From the NCBI RefSeq assembly GCF_029945965.1, contig NZ_JAQSDO010000006.1, positions 186,001 to 250,000 of the forward strand: a stretch of DNA of 64,000 bases. The letters run 5' to 3'. The stretch comes from Thermomonas sp. Lineage in GTDB: Bacteria; Pseudomonadota; Gammaproteobacteria; Xanthomonadales; Xanthomonadaceae. The stretch's first letter is position 1; each line of letters starts with the position of its first letter. A model generated the notes under the pieces. The model had not been told where the DNA came from and searched no databases. It saw only the letters and a program-made list of their open reading frames with translations. This document shows, in pieces, positions 19,171 through 31,075 of the stretch. Both the position numbers and the translations under genes were made by a program.

Positions 19171-19196
19171 AGCCCTCTCCAGTAGTGGCGAGGGCT
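19171..19196 (+). promoter_or_regulatory. Hairpin covering the ferredoxin ribosome binding site
   Basis: AGCCCTC (19171-19177) pairs perfectly with GAGGGCT (19190-19196) across a 12-nt loop. The only purine-rich candidate Shine-Dalgarno sequence for the ferredoxin (GAGGG, 19190-19194) lies inside the 3' arm, 9 nt from its ATG, so translation could be limited by this structure. Confidence 0.4.
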
Positions 19197-19203
19197 CAAT
19201 GCC

Positions 19204-19455
19204 ATGTCGCTGAAGATCAACGAAATTTGCGTCAACTGCGACGTCTGCGAACCCGTCTGCCCGAACAAGGCGATCACCCAGGGCGAGACGATCTATGAGA
19301 TCGATCCCGCCCTGTGCACCGAATGTGTGGGTCATCACGACGAGCCGCAATGCGTGGTGGTCTGCCCGGTCGAATGCATCGATCCGGATCCGGAGTTTCC
19401 GGAAAGCCATGACCAGTTGCTTGCCAAGTTGATGCGGCTGCAAACGGTCCAATAG
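19204..19455 (+). CDS. YfhL-type 2[4Fe-4S] ferredoxin
   Basis: An 83-residue ferredoxin with two cluster motifs. The first is a standard CX2CX2CX3C (CVNCDVCEPVCP, residues 8-19). In the second, CTECVGHHDEPQCVVVCP, an insertion lengthens the gap to the third cysteine, the hallmark of the YfhL/Allochromatium-type ferredoxins with very low and unequal potentials. It is an electron carrier of unknown partner, 48 nt after the lipoprotein gene. Confidence 0.92.
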   Translation: MSLKINEICVNCDVCEPVCPNKAITQGETIYEIDPALCTECVGHHDEPQCVVVCPVECIDPDPEFPESHDQLLAKLMRLQTVQ

Positions 19456-19466
19456 AGGATAGGAGC

Positions 19467-21200
19467 ATGACCCGCATGAAGCAGTTGCGTTGGTTCGTAT
19501 TGTCGATGTTGCTGGCCTCGTTGCCAGCTATTGCGCAAGTACCGGCGCAACTTCCCCAGCATCCGCCGGGTGCGGTGATTGCATCGGCGCATGCCTTGGC
19601 CACCGATGCCGGCATCGACATCATCCGGCAGGGCGGCAATGCCTTCGATGCCGCGGTGGCGGTGTCATCGGTGTTGTCAGTGGTCGAACCGATCAGCTCG
19701 GGCCTGGGCGGTGGTGGCTTCTTCCTGCTGCACGATGGCAAGACCGGCAAGGACGTGTTCGTGGATGCGCGCGAAGCCGCGCCGGCCGCGGCAACGCCCG
19801 AGGCCTACCTGGACAAGAACGGCGAGCTGGACCGTGATCGCGCGACCAGCGGGCCATGGTCGGCGGGCATTCCCGGGTTGCCGGCGGGATTGGTGCACGT
19901 GGCCGAGCGCTATGGCCGACTGCCACTAAAGACTTCTCTGGCACCGGCGATCCGCATTGCCCGCGAAGGCTTTCCGGTCTACGCGCGCTTCGCCGGGGGC
20001 TATGCCGAAAAAAGCCAGGTCATGGAGCGTTACCCCGGCACCCGCGAGGTGTTCCTGGCCAATGGTCGTGCGCCGCGCGAGGGCGACATCTTCCGCCAGC
20101 CGCAACTGGCCGCAACGCTCGAACGGCTCGCCGCCGGCGGGCATGACGGGTTCTATCGCGGCGTGACCGCGCAGCGCCTGCTGGCTGGCGTGAAAGCCGA
20201 GGGTGGCGAGTGGACCGCGCAGGAGCTGGCGGCTTATCAGGTCAGGGAGCGCGCGCCGATCCAGTTCGATTACGACGGTTGGAAGATCACCACCGCACCG
20301 CCACCGTCCTCGGGCGGGATTGCCCTGGCCGAAATGCTGCAGATACTCTCGCCGTGGGATCTGGCGAAACTGCCGCAGGCCGAACGCGTCCACTTGATTG
20401 TTGAAGCGATGCGTCGCGCCTATCGCGACCGCACCTTTTACCTGGGCGATCCGGACTTCGTGCATATCCCGGTGAAGACGCTGACCGATCCGGACTACGC
20501 CGCCGGCCTGCGCGCGACCATCCATCCGGACAAGGCCACCCCCAGTGACCTGCTGTCGGGTGCGCCAACGCCGCTGGAGGATGAGGAAACCACGCATTTC
20601 TCGATCATTGATGCGGATGGCAATCGGGTGGCCGCTACCCAGACGGTCAACCTGCTGTTCGGCTCGGGGCTGATCCCGCCGGGTACCGGCGTGCTGCTCA
20701 ACGACGAGATGGACGATTTCGCGCTGAAGCCGGGCACGCCCAATGCATTCGGGGTGATGGGCTATGCGGCCAACGCGCCCAAGCCGGGCAAGCGCATGCT
20801 CAGTTCGATGACGCCGACCTTCATGGCCAACAACGACAAGGTCGCAGTGCTCGGCACCCCGGGCGGCAGCCGGATCATCACCATGGTCCTGCTGGGCATA
20901 CTGGGTTATGCAGACGGCCTGGACGCGCAGCAGGTCGCGGCGTTGCCGCGTTACCACCACCAGTGGCTGCCGGATGTGGTCGAAGTCGAACGCGGCGCAT
21001 TGCCGGCCGACGTCATCGCCAAGCTGCGGGCCATGGGCCACGACGTGCTGGTGCCCGGCGAAGACAACCAGGGCCGCCGCTCCAGCGACAGCTGGGGCAA
21101 CATGAACACGGTGATGTGGGATCGTCGTAGCAATGTCCTGAGCGGCGGCACCGATCCACGCAGTCCGGTCGGCAAGACCGAAGTGCTGCTGCAGCCGTAA
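19467..21200 (+). CDS. ggt: Gamma-glutamyltransferase precursor
   Basis: A 577-residue periplasmic enzyme with a cleavable signal peptide (about 1-24). It hydrolyses or transfers the gamma-glutamyl group of glutathione. It is made as a precursor that cuts itself before the nucleophile Thr375 in EDEETTHFSIID. The small subunit also shows the expected NLLFGSGLIPPGTGVLLNDEMDDF and the MTPTF and GTPGGSRI oxyanion-type motifs. The start lies 11 nt after the ferredoxin stop, with AGGATAGGAGC as ribosome binding site. Confidence 0.95.
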   Translation: MTRMKQLRWFVLSMLLASLPAIAQVPAQLPQHPPGAVIASAHALATDAGIDIIRQGGNAFDAAVAVSSVLSVVEPISSGLGGGGFFLLHDGKTGKDVFVDAREAAPAAATPEAYLDKNGELDRDRATSGPWSAGIPGLPAGLVHVAERYGRLPLKTSLAPAIRIAREGFPVYARFAGGYAEKSQVMERYPGTREVFLANGRAPREGDIFRQPQLAATLERLAAGGHDGFYRGVTAQRLLAGVKAEGGEWTAQELAAYQVRERAPIQFDYDGWKITTAPPPSSGGIALAEMLQILSPWDLAKLPQAERVHLIVEAMRRAYRDRTFYLGDPDFVHIPVKTLTDPDYAAGLRATIHPDKATPSDLLSGAPTPLEDEETTHFSIIDADGNRVAATQTVNLLFGSGLIPPGTGVLLNDEMDDFALKPGTPNAFGVMGYAANAPKPGKRMLSSMTPTFMANNDKVAVLGTPGGSRIITMVLLGILGYADGLDAQQVAALPRYHHQWLPDVVEVERGALPADVIAKLRAMGHDVLVPGEDNQGRRSSDSWGNMNTVMWDRRSNVLSGGTDPRSPVGKTEVLLQP

Positions 21201-21224
21201 CGCCGGGCATCGTAGACTCGGGCA

Positions 21225-22115
<891 letters not shown>

Positions 22116-22147
22116 ACCTCGGCTCGCAAAACGCAAAACGCAAACGC

Positions 22148-22203
22148 AAAAGGTGTCAGGGACAATTTCGCGCCTTCTAGCGAAATTATCCCTGACACCT
22201 TTT
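22148..22203. repeat. Palindromic repeat A (24-bp arms)
   Basis: The arms 22148-22171 and 22180-22203 are inverted copies with one mismatch around an 8-nt loop. The arm core is GGTGTCAGGGACAATTTCGC. The right arm ends in TTTTT, followed by a second partial copy TGACACCTTT. The arm shares its sequence with repeat B 1.1 kb away and resembles the REP-type repeats spread by RAYT transposases. It probably also stops transcription of the metallo-hydrolase gene. Confidence 0.85.
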
Positions 22204-22248
22204 TGACACCTTTAACAATGTTGACATCCAGTCCCTAGGAATCACCTG

Positions 22249-22635
22249 ATGCCCAAGATCACCCTGCTGTTCGCGGCGCTGAACGTATTGCTGATGCTGG
22301 TGTTGCTCGTCCCGATTCCGCGTTACCGGAGGTCGCGCAAGATCGGCCTGGGTGATGGCGGTGACGCGGTGCTGGCCCGCATGATCCGCGCCCATGGCAA
22401 TTTCGTCGAGCATGCGCCCTTTGCGCTGCTGCTATTGGCATTGCTGGAACTGTGCGGCTTGCCGGCGATCTGGCTATGGGGTTTCGGCAGCGCACTTTTG
22501 CTGGGCCGGATCCTGCATGCGGCTGGCTTGTCGCGCAGCGGCGGATACTCGTTCGGTCGCTTCACCGGCACGGCACTGACCTGGCTGGTTTTCGTCCTGA
22601 TGGCGTTGGCCGGGATTTGGCTCGCGTTGACCTGA
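22249..22635 (+). CDS. MAPEG-family membrane protein
   Basis: A 128-residue integral membrane protein with about four helices. It carries the MAPEG signature region RMIRAHGNFVEHAPFALLLLALLELCG at about 44-70 and a short cytoplasmic basic loop (RYRRSRKIGLGDGGD). Bacterial MAPEG proteins related to YecN resemble membrane glutathione transferases, but the substrate is unknown. Its 3' end is 15 nt from the convergent upp gene. Confidence 0.85.
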   Translation: MPKITLLFAALNVLLMLVLLVPIPRYRRSRKIGLGDGGDAVLARMIRAHGNFVEHAPFALLLLALLELCGLPAIWLWGFGSALLLGRILHAAGLSRSGGYSFGRFTGTALTWLVFVLMALAGIWLALT

Positions 22636-22650
22636 CTCTCGAAGATCGCG

Positions 22651-23283
22651 TCAGCTGCTGGGCGTGCCGAAAATGCGGTCGCCTGCATCGCCCAAGCCGG
22701 GGTGGATATAGGCGTTCTCGTCCAGGCGCTCGTCAATCGATGCCAGGTAGACCTCGACATCCGGATGCCTTGCTTCCAGCGCGCGCAGTCCTTCCGGTGC
22801 GGCGATCAGGAAAATACAGCGGATGCTTCGGCAGCCGGCGGCCTTGAGCAGGTTGATCGCCGCGATCGCGCTGCCGCCGGTGGCCAACATCGGGTCGATC
22901 AGCAGGGCCATCCGCTGGTCCATGCGGTCGGCCAGGCGTTCGTAGTAGCCGCAAGGCTGGTGGGTGGCTTCGTCGCGGGCGATGCCGATGACACTCACTG
23001 GCGCGGCAGGCAGCAGGCCTTGCACACCGGGCAGGAAACCCAGGCCCGCACGCAGGATCGGCACCAGGGTCAGGTCCTCGCCGCGCACCCTTGGCACATC
23101 CAGTGGTCCGGCCCAGGTCTGCACAGTCACAGCGTGCGTGGGCAGGTCGCGAGTGGCCTCGTAGGCAAGCAGTCCCGCGATCTCCCCGGCCAGTTGGCGG
23201 AACTGCACGCAGTCGGTGGCGATGTCGCGAAGCTTGCCGAGCTTGTGTTGCACCAAGGGGTGGCGGACTTCGATGGTTTTCAT
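22651..23283 (-). CDS. upp: Uracil phosphoribosyltransferase
   Basis: A 210-residue pyrimidine-salvage enzyme that joins uracil to PRPP to make UMP. The PRPP loop is the family variant in [22 protein letters not shown] (aspartate and TGGS), and the uracil-binding C-terminal stretch [15 protein letters not shown] is intact. The start is [16 protein letters not shown]. It has no nucleobase transporter next to it. Palindrome B lies 18 nt upstream of its start codon. Confidence 0.97.
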   Translation of the reverse strand: MKTIEVRHPLVQHKLGKLRDIATDCVQFRQLAGEIAGLLAYEATRDLPTHAVTVQTWAGPLDVPRVRGEDLTLVPILRAGLGFLPGVQGLLPAAPVSVIGIARDEATHQPCGYYERLADRMDQRMALLIDPMLATGGSAIAAINLLKAAGCRSIRCIFLIAAPEGLRALEARHPDVEVYLASIDERLDENAYIHPGLGDAGDRIFGTPSS

Positions 23284-23300
23284 GCGTGCAGGCTAACAAG

Positions 23301-23355
23301 CAAAAAGGTGCCAGGGACAATTTCGCAAAGCGAAATTGTCCCTGGCACCTTTTTG
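23301..23355. repeat. Palindromic repeat B (perfect 26-bp arms)
   Basis: The arms 23301-23326 and 23330-23355 are perfect inverted copies around AAA. The core GGTGCCAGGGACAATTTCGC differs from repeat A at one base in the arm core. Both ends read out as T-tracts, so the hairpin can act as an intrinsic terminator in either direction between the aminotransferase gene and upp, both on the minus strand. Confidence 0.9.
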
Positions 23356-23368
23356 CCTCACCGGTTGC

Positions 23369-24862
23369 TTAGGCAGCCGCAGCCTGCTGCTGGCGTGGGC
23401 CTTCCAGCAAGGCGCGTTTGATCACCGACACTACCAGCGTCAATTCGTCTTCAGTCACGGCGAACTGCGGGGTGAAGCGCAGTGAGTTCTCGCCGCCATG
23501 GATCACGCCGATGCCGTGTTCGCGCATCCACTCTTCGGTGGAGCCGGTGCCGTAGCCCTTGTAGCCGGCGGCCAGCTCACAGGAGAACAGCAGGCCAGTG
23601 CCCTGTACCTTGGTAATGCGGCCTTCGCTTTCGGCCTTGAGCGCTTCGAGCATGGCCAGTGCCTGCTTGCCGCGCTGCTGGATATTGGCGCGAAGCTCAG
23701 GCGTCAGCTGGCCCAACACGGCGCAGGCCACGTCCAGCGCGCGCGGATTGGCGGTCATGGTGTTGCCGTACAGGCCGCGCTTGTAGATCGCCGCGGTCGA
23801 TTCGGTGACGGCCAGCACCGACAGCGGATATTGCCCGGCATTCAGCGCCTTGGAATAGGTTTCCATGTCCGGTGCGTCGGATTTCTCGAAGCCGGGGTAG
23901 TCGACGACCGACAGGTAGCCGGTGGCGCGCAGGCCAGCCTGGATCGAATCCACCAGCAGCAGGCTGCCGTGGCTGCGGGTCAGTTCGCGCGCCAGTTCGT
24001 AGAACGGCACCGGCACGCTGCGGCCCGGGTCGCCTTCGCCCATGACCGGCTCAAGGAACATCGCCTCGATGAACCAGCCGTTGGCATCGGCATCAGCAAA
24101 CACCTTGCGCAGCGCGTCGGCATCGTACGGTGGCACGGTAATGACGGAGTTTTCATCGCGGTAGCTGGCCAGGTTCGCGATGTAGGACTTGCGGCTGGAA
24201 TCCGAATACAGCGCCGGCTTGTCGGTGCGGCCGTGGAAGCTGCCCTTGACCACCACGCGCTTGATTGTCTTGCCGGCGTGGCGGGCACCAGGGTCGGTCA
24301 TGGTCTTGGCGTTGGTATCCACAATCCGCGCCGCCAGCCCGACCGACTCGGAACCGGAGTTCAGGCACAGGAACGCGCTGTATGGGCAACCGCCGCGCGT
24401 CTGACCGATCTCCGCACGCATCGCATTGGTGAAGCGCAGCTGCGAAACATTCGGAGTCATGATGTTGGCCATCGCTTGCGGCGCGGTCATCGCCGCGATC
24501 ACTGCCTCCGGCGTGTGGCCCAGGCCGAGCATGCCGTAGCCGCCGGTGTCATACACCACTGCGCCCTTCAGGGTGACGATCCACGCGCCACGCGCGACAA
24601 GCGCCACGTACGGATTGGCCGCATCGTGCGAATAGAAATTGATGAAGCCGGACTGGATTTCGATGGTCTGCGCATCCTCGTCCAGCGCCAGCAGCGCGGG
24701 GAATTCGGTGCGCACGCGCTCGAACTCGACGGCTGCGGCATCGATCGCTTCGCCCAGTTGCGGATGGCGGCTGGCGAAGTCGAGGATCACGTCATCAGTC
24801 AAGCCGGTTGTGCGGGCTTTGCCGAATGAACGCAGTGGTGCGAGGGTGTCGAGCAGGGTCAT
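23369..24862 (-). CDS. Class III (fold type I) PLP-dependent aminotransferase
   Basis: A 497-residue transaminase. Cofactor contacts visible are GSE at 170-172, the FHGR loop, Asp305 in LLVDSIQAG (where most relatives have DEVQ) and Lys338 in TYSKALNAGQ, the expected Schiff-base lysine. The ATG at 24862 is preferred over those upstream because AAAGGA lies 8 nt before it. It is transcribed away from an Lrp-type regulator gene, as in lysine- or other amino-acid-catabolic pairs. The class is secure, the amino donor is not; lysine or ornithine would fit the context. Confidence 0.85.
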   Translation of the reverse strand: MTLLDTLAPLRSFGKARTTGLTDDVILDFASRHPQLGEAIDAAAVEFERVRTEFPALLALDEDAQTIEIQSGFINFYSHDAANPYVALVARGAWIVTLKGAVVYDTGGYGMLGLGHTPEAVIAAMTAPQAMANIMTPNVSQLRFTNAMRAEIGQTRGGCPYSAFLCLNSGSESVGLAARIVDTNAKTMTDPGARHAGKTIKRVVVKGSFHGRTDKPALYSDSSRKSYIANLASYRDENSVITVPPYDADALRKVFADADANGWFIEAMFLEPVMGEGDPGRSVPVPFYELARELTRSHGSLLLVDSIQAGLRATGYLSVVDYPGFEKSDAPDMETYSKALNAGQYPLSVLAVTESTAAIYKRGLYGNTMTANPRALDVACAVLGQLTPELRANIQQRGKQALAMLEALKAESEGRITKVQGTGLLFSCELAAGYKGYGTGSTEEWMREHGIGVIHGGENSLRFTPQFAVTEDELTLVVSVIKRALLEGPRQQQAAAA

Positions 24863-24945
24863 GGGCTTCATCCTTTGCGTCGGGCGCCTGCTGGGAATCG
24901 CACATCGTTCGAGCGATGGTGATGCGGTGCAGGACGTAATCATCA

Positions 24946-24973
24946 ATTATCGTCGGATTAAATCCATTCGAAA
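24946..24973 (-). promoter_or_regulatory. Possible promoter of the aminotransferase gene
   Basis: On the minus strand TTTCGA (24968-24973) and GATAAT (24946-24951) are 16 bp apart. The -10 is good and the -35 is weak, as expected for an activated promoter. The leader to the chosen ATG would be about 75 nt. Confidence 0.35.
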
Positions 24974-24983
24974 GGGAGGATCC

Positions 24984-25007
24984 GACCAAATCGCCGCGCA
25001 TTTGGTC
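24984..25007. promoter_or_regulatory. Candidate Lrp-type operator (GACCAAAT-N8-ATTTGGTC)
   Basis: Perfect 8-bp inverted arms at 24984-24991 and 25000-25007 lie in the divergent gap, 24 nt before the Lrp-type gene and just upstream of the -35 proposed for the aminotransferase. The position suits activation of the aminotransferase and self-repression of the regulator. Confidence 0.55.
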
Positions 25008-25031
25008 AAAACGACGGTATTATTCGGCGAT

Positions 25032-25463
25032 ATGCGTATTTCAAAGCCAGATGAGCTGCTGTTGTCGCTGCTGCGCGAGAACGCGCGTGCCTCCACCGCG
25101 GAGATTGCGCGCCGGTTGGGGCTGTCGCGCACCACCGTGCAGAACCGCATTGAGCGCCTCGAACGCCAGGGCGTGATCAGTGGCTACACGGTGCGCGTGA
25201 ATGACGAATATGAGCGCAACCAGATCCGCGCGCACATCATGGTCACCCTGCATCCCAAGCAGATGCCGGCGGTGGTGCGCACGCTGGAGGCGATGCCCGA
25301 AGTGCGCGAACTGCATTCGGTCAGCGGCGAGCATGACCTGATCGCGCTGGCGGTGGCGGCCACGATTGGCGATGTCGATGTACTGACCGATGCCATTGGT
25401 GCGATTGATGGGGTAGAGCGCACCACGACCTCGGTGATTCTTTCGACCAAGTTCGAACGCTGA
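25032..25463 (+). CDS. Lrp/AsnC-family transcriptional regulator
   Basis: A 143-residue regulator with an N-terminal winged helix (about 5-60; STAEIARRLGLSRTTVQNRIERLERQGVI carries the recognition helix) and a C-terminal RAM domain (about 68-140) that binds amino-acid effectors and forms dimers or octamers. The start is the ATG at 25032; the frame is open further upstream through the divergent gap, but this is not coding. The neighbouring aminotransferase is the probable target. Confidence 0.92.
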   Translation: MRISKPDELLLSLLRENARASTAEIARRLGLSRTTVQNRIERLERQGVISGYTVRVNDEYERNQIRAHIMVTLHPKQMPAVVRTLEAMPEVRELHSVSGEHDLIALAVAATIGDVDVLTDAIGAIDGVERTTTSVILSTKFER

Positions 25464-25547
25464 CGGCCCGCCTGCCGCACAGCGCACCAGCGGCAGAGCG
25501 CGGCCCGCTACAATGCGCGCCCGCAAGCTGCTGATACACCGCAAGCC

Positions 25548-27748
<2,201 letters not shown>

Positions 27749-27817
27749 AAACGCCGGAAATCCGGCGGCATGGCATAATTCCCGGCTGTTTTTGCCCTTT
27801 CTGACTTCGGATTGCTG

Positions 27818-28171
27818 ATGAACCCGCTTGATTTCCTGATTGCCCCTGCCTACGCGCAGGCTGCTGGCCAAGCCGCCCCGGGTGGCATGTTTGGTGGTGG
27901 CTTCGGTAGCCTGCTGTTTCCGATCATCCTGGTCGGCATCATGTATTTCCTGATGATCCGTCCGCAGATGAAGCGGCAGAAGGAACATCGCGCCATGCTG
28001 GAAAAACTCGGCAAGGGCGATGAAGTGATCACAAATGGCGGCATCGTCGGCCAGGTGACCAATATCGGCGAAAACTTCATCACGGTCGAAGTGGCCGCCG
28101 GTGTGCAGCTGCGCGTGCAGAAGGGCGCGATCACCAGCGTATTGCCGCGTGGCACGCTGAAGGCAGCCTGA
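27818..28171 (+). CDS. yajC: Preprotein translocase accessory subunit YajC
   Basis: A 117-residue single-span membrane protein with a helix at about 35-52 (LLFPIILVGIMYFLMIRPQ) followed by the conserved cytoplasmic domain (RPQMKRQKEHRAML, GDEVITNGGIVGQV). It binds SecDF-YidC and assists protein export. I take the ATG at 27818 rather than the TTG two codons upstream. It lies 69 nt after tgt. Confidence 0.96.
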   Translation: MNPLDFLIAPAYAQAAGQAAPGGMFGGGFGSLLFPIILVGIMYFLMIRPQMKRQKEHRAMLEKLGKGDEVITNGGIVGQVTNIGENFITVEVAAGVQLRVQKGAITSVLPRGTLKAA

Positions 28172-28226
28172 TCCATCCATTGATAGACAAGGCGCAGGCC
28201 GCAACAGCCGTGCGCGGGGTTCCGTG

Positions 28227-30095
28227 ATGCTCGAATACTCCCGTTTCAAATACGCCATCATCCTGATCGTGCTTGCGTTCGGCCTGTTGTATTCGGTGCC
28301 CAACGTATTCCCGCAGGTTCCAGCCGTGCAGGTCACCGCAAACCGCGGCTCCAAGGTCGACGACGCCTTGCAGAAGCAGGTCGAGGCCATCCTCAAGAAG
28401 GCTTCGGTGCCGTTCGAGTCCAGCGCAATCGGCAAGGACGGCAATCTGCTGGTTCGCGTGGGCAATTCCGACATGCAGGCCAAGGCGGCCGATACGATCC
28501 ATGAAGAGCTTGGTAGCGGCTTCGTGGTGGCGTTGAACGAGGCTTCGACGGTTCCGCATTGGCTGCAGGTGATTGGCGCCAAGCCGATGTTCCTGGGATT
28601 GGACCTGCGTGGCGGCGTGCACTTCCTGATGCAGGTTGACAGGCAGGCGGCGTTGCAGAAGCGCTTCGATTCCACCGCCGAAGACATTCGCGTGCTGCTG
28701 CGTGAAAACCATATCCGCTACACCTCGGTCGAGCCGGATGCCAATGGCGTGGTGATCGCCAAGCTCGGTGCAGGAGCTGACGTTGCCAAGGCCCAGCAGT
28801 TGATCGTGCGCGACATGGCGACTTACAACGTTGACGTGCAGGGCGAGCAGGTCTCGGTGCGCATCCCGCAGGGCGAACTGGACAAGATGCTCACCGAGGC
28901 GGTGCAGCAGAACATCGGTACCATCAACAACCGCATCAATGAACTAGGCGTGGCCGAACCGATCATCCAGCGCCAGGGCACCGACCGGGTGATGGTGCAA
29001 TTGCCGGGCGTGCAGGACACCGCGCAGGCCAAGCGCATCCTGGGTGCCACCGCGACGCTGGAATATCGTGGCGTGGTCGAAGGCAATGCCTATGACGCGC
29101 GCGACAATGGGATTGTGCCGCCGGAAGCGCGCGTGTACGAGCGCAAGGAGATCGGTGCGGATGGCAAACCCCAGCCGGTGCTTCTCAACAAGCGCGTCAT
29201 CGCTTCGGGCGAACAGCTGCAGAGCGCGTCATCGTTCTTCGATTCGCAGACTGGTACCGCGGCAGTGCGGGTGCGCCTGACCAGTGTCGGCGGCCAGCGC
29301 ATGTTCGACTACTCCAGCGAGCATGTCGGCAAGGGCATGGCGGTGGTCTACATCGAGCGCATCCCGGAAGTGAAGATGGTCGACGGCAAGGAGGTCCACA
29401 GCACCCGCACCAGTGAGCAGGTGATCTCGGTCGCGACCATCCAGAGCAGCCTGGGCCGGGAGTTCCAGACCACCGGCCTTGAAAGCATGAAGGAAGGTGC
29501 GGACCTCGCCCTGTTGCTGCGCGCTGGTGCGCTGGCGGCGCCGATGGACTTTGTCGACGAACGCACCGTTGGCCCGAGCCTGGGCAAGGAGAACATCGAC
29601 CGTGGCCTGACCGCAGTCGCTTATTCCTTCATCTTTGCGCTGGTGTTCTTCCTGTTCTATTACCGGATGTTCGGCGTCATCACCTGCGTGGCACTGGTGA
29701 TCAACCTGCTGATGGTGATCGCGTTGATGTCGCTGCTGGGCTTCACCCTGACCTTGCCCGGCCTGGCCGGTATCGCGTTGACGGTGGGCATGTCGGTGGA
29801 TGCCAACGTGCTGATCAACGAGCGAATACGCGAAGAGCTGCGCGATGGAATGCCACCGCAGTCGGCGATCGCCGCCGGCTACGAAAAGGCCTCGGGCACG
29901 ATTGCCGACGCCAACCTTACCGCGATGCTGGCGGGCGTGGCGTTGTTCGCGTTCGGCACCGGCCCGCTCAAGGGCTTCGCGGTGGCGCTGATCCTGGGCA
30001 TCGTGACGTCGATGTACACCGCGGTCTCCGCCTCGCGCGGCATTGCAACCCTGATCTACGGCGGCAAGCGCAAGCTGAAGTCGATCGCGATCTAA
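28227..30095 (+). CDS. secD: Protein translocase subunit SecD
   Basis: A 622-residue RND-family protein that uses the proton gradient to pull exported proteins through SecYEG. It has an N-terminal helix (about 9-26), a large periplasmic P1 domain (about 30-450) with DLRGGVHFLMQVD, and a C-terminal five-helix bundle with GLAGIALTVGMSVDANVLINERIREEL, which carries the proton-relay aspartate. The start may be this ATG or the GTG just before it. Confidence 0.97.
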   Translation: MLEYSRFKYAIILIVLAFGLLYSVPNVFPQVPAVQVTANRGSKVDDALQKQVEAILKKASVPFESSAIGKDGNLLVRVGNSDMQAKAADTIHEELGSGFVVALNEASTVPHWLQVIGAKPMFLGLDLRGGVHFLMQVDRQAALQKRFDSTAEDIRVLLRENHIRYTSVEPDANGVVIAKLGAGADVAKAQQLIVRDMATYNVDVQGEQVSVRIPQGELDKMLTEAVQQNIGTINNRINELGVAEPIIQRQGTDRVMVQLPGVQDTAQAKRILGATATLEYRGVVEGNAYDARDNGIVPPEARVYERKEIGADGKPQPVLLNKRVIASGEQLQSASSFFDSQTGTAAVRVRLTSVGGQRMFDYSSEHVGKGMAVVYIERIPEVKMVDGKEVHSTRTSEQVISVATIQSSLGREFQTTGLESMKEGADLALLLRAGALAAPMDFVDERTVGPSLGKENIDRGLTAVAYSFIFALVFFLFYYRMFGVITCVALVINLLMVIALMSLLGFTLTLPGLAGIALTVGMSVDANVLINERIREELRDGMPPQSAIAAGYEKASGTIADANLTAMLAGVALFAFGTGPLKGFAVALILGIVTSMYTAVSASRGIATLIYGGKRKLKSIAI

Positions 30096-30110
30096 GCAGG
30101 CAGACACAGA

Positions 30111-31067
30111 ATGAAACCTTTCAATTTGTTCCCGTACGACAGCAACATCAACTTCATGCGCCTGCGCTGGATTTCGCTGGCTACAGCCGGCCTGTTGTTA
30201 CTCGTGGCGGTCGGCGGAATGGTGACCAAGGGCTTCAACTTCGCCCTGGACTTCACCGGCGGCGTTGGCGTCGAGCTTCGTTACGACAAGGTTCCAGACG
30301 TGGATGACGTGCGCCACAAGCTGGACGCATCCGGCTATGGTGGCGCCCAAGTGCAGGCGTTTGGCAGTGGCAAGGACCTGTTGGTGCGCCTGCAGGCCGA
30401 TGGCAAGCAAGCGGGTGGCGCCGACCAGACCAGCAGTATTGGTGACGCGGTGGCCAAGGCGGCTTCGCTGGCTGGCAACCCGGCCGAGAAGCGCAGCAGC
30501 GCGGTGATCAGCGCTCAGGTCGGCGAGGAATTGGCCTGGAACGGTTTCTACGCGTTGCTGTTCGTGCTGCTTGGCTTCCTGATCTATATCTCGGCGCGCT
30601 TCGAATGGAAGTTCGCGGTCGCCGCAATCATCGCCACGTTGCATGACGTGATCATATGCGCCGGCTGGTTCGCGCTAAGCGGCCACGAGTTCGACTTGAC
30701 CGTGCTGGCCGGCATCCTGTCGGTGATGGGATACTCGATCAACGACACCATCGTGGTGTTCGACCGCGTGCGCGAAAACTTCAAGTCGATGCGCATCCCG
30801 CCGCGCGAGCTGCTCAACAAGTCGGTCAACCAGACCCTGTCGCGCACGATCATCACCTCGTTCGTGGCGTTCCTGACCGTGTTCGCGCTGTACCTGTATG
30901 GCGGTGGATCACTGCGCGGGATGGCCGAGTCGCAGATGATCGGCATCATCATCGGAACCCTGTCGTCGATCTTCATCGCCTGCCCATTGCTGCTGTGGCT
31001 GAATGTCACCAAGCAGGACCTGATGCCGAAGGCGAAGGATGAGGCAGCGCTGGCGCGCCGCCCGTAG
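30111..31067 (+). CDS. secF: Protein translocase subunit SecF
   Basis: A 318-residue partner of SecD with six predicted membrane helices. Typical blocks are FNFALDFTGGVGVELRY after the first helix, GILSVMGYSINDTIVVFDRVREN and NQTLSRTIITSFVAFLTVFALY. It begins 15 nt after secD and completes the tgt-yajC-secD-secF series. A 123-nt imperfect palindrome and a strong terminator follow it. Confidence 0.97.
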   Translation: MKPFNLFPYDSNINFMRLRWISLATAGLLLLVAVGGMVTKGFNFALDFTGGVGVELRYDKVPDVDDVRHKLDASGYGGAQVQAFGSGKDLLVRLQADGKQAGGADQTSSIGDAVAKAASLAGNPAEKRSSAVISAQVGEELAWNGFYALLFVLLGFLIYISARFEWKFAVAAIIATLHDVIICAGWFALSGHEFDLTVLAGILSVMGYSINDTIVVFDRVRENFKSMRIPPRELLNKSVNQTLSRTIITSFVAFLTVFALYLYGGGSLRGMAESQMIGIIIGTLSSIFIACPLLLWLNVTKQDLMPKAKDEAALARRP

Positions 31068-31075
31068 GAAACAGT

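Noticed and set aside
23498..24829. A 443-codon plus-strand frame opposite the aminotransferase gene
   Set aside because: It is histidine-, glycine- and arginine-rich shadow sequence; the PLP enzyme has all its cofactor motifs on the minus strand.
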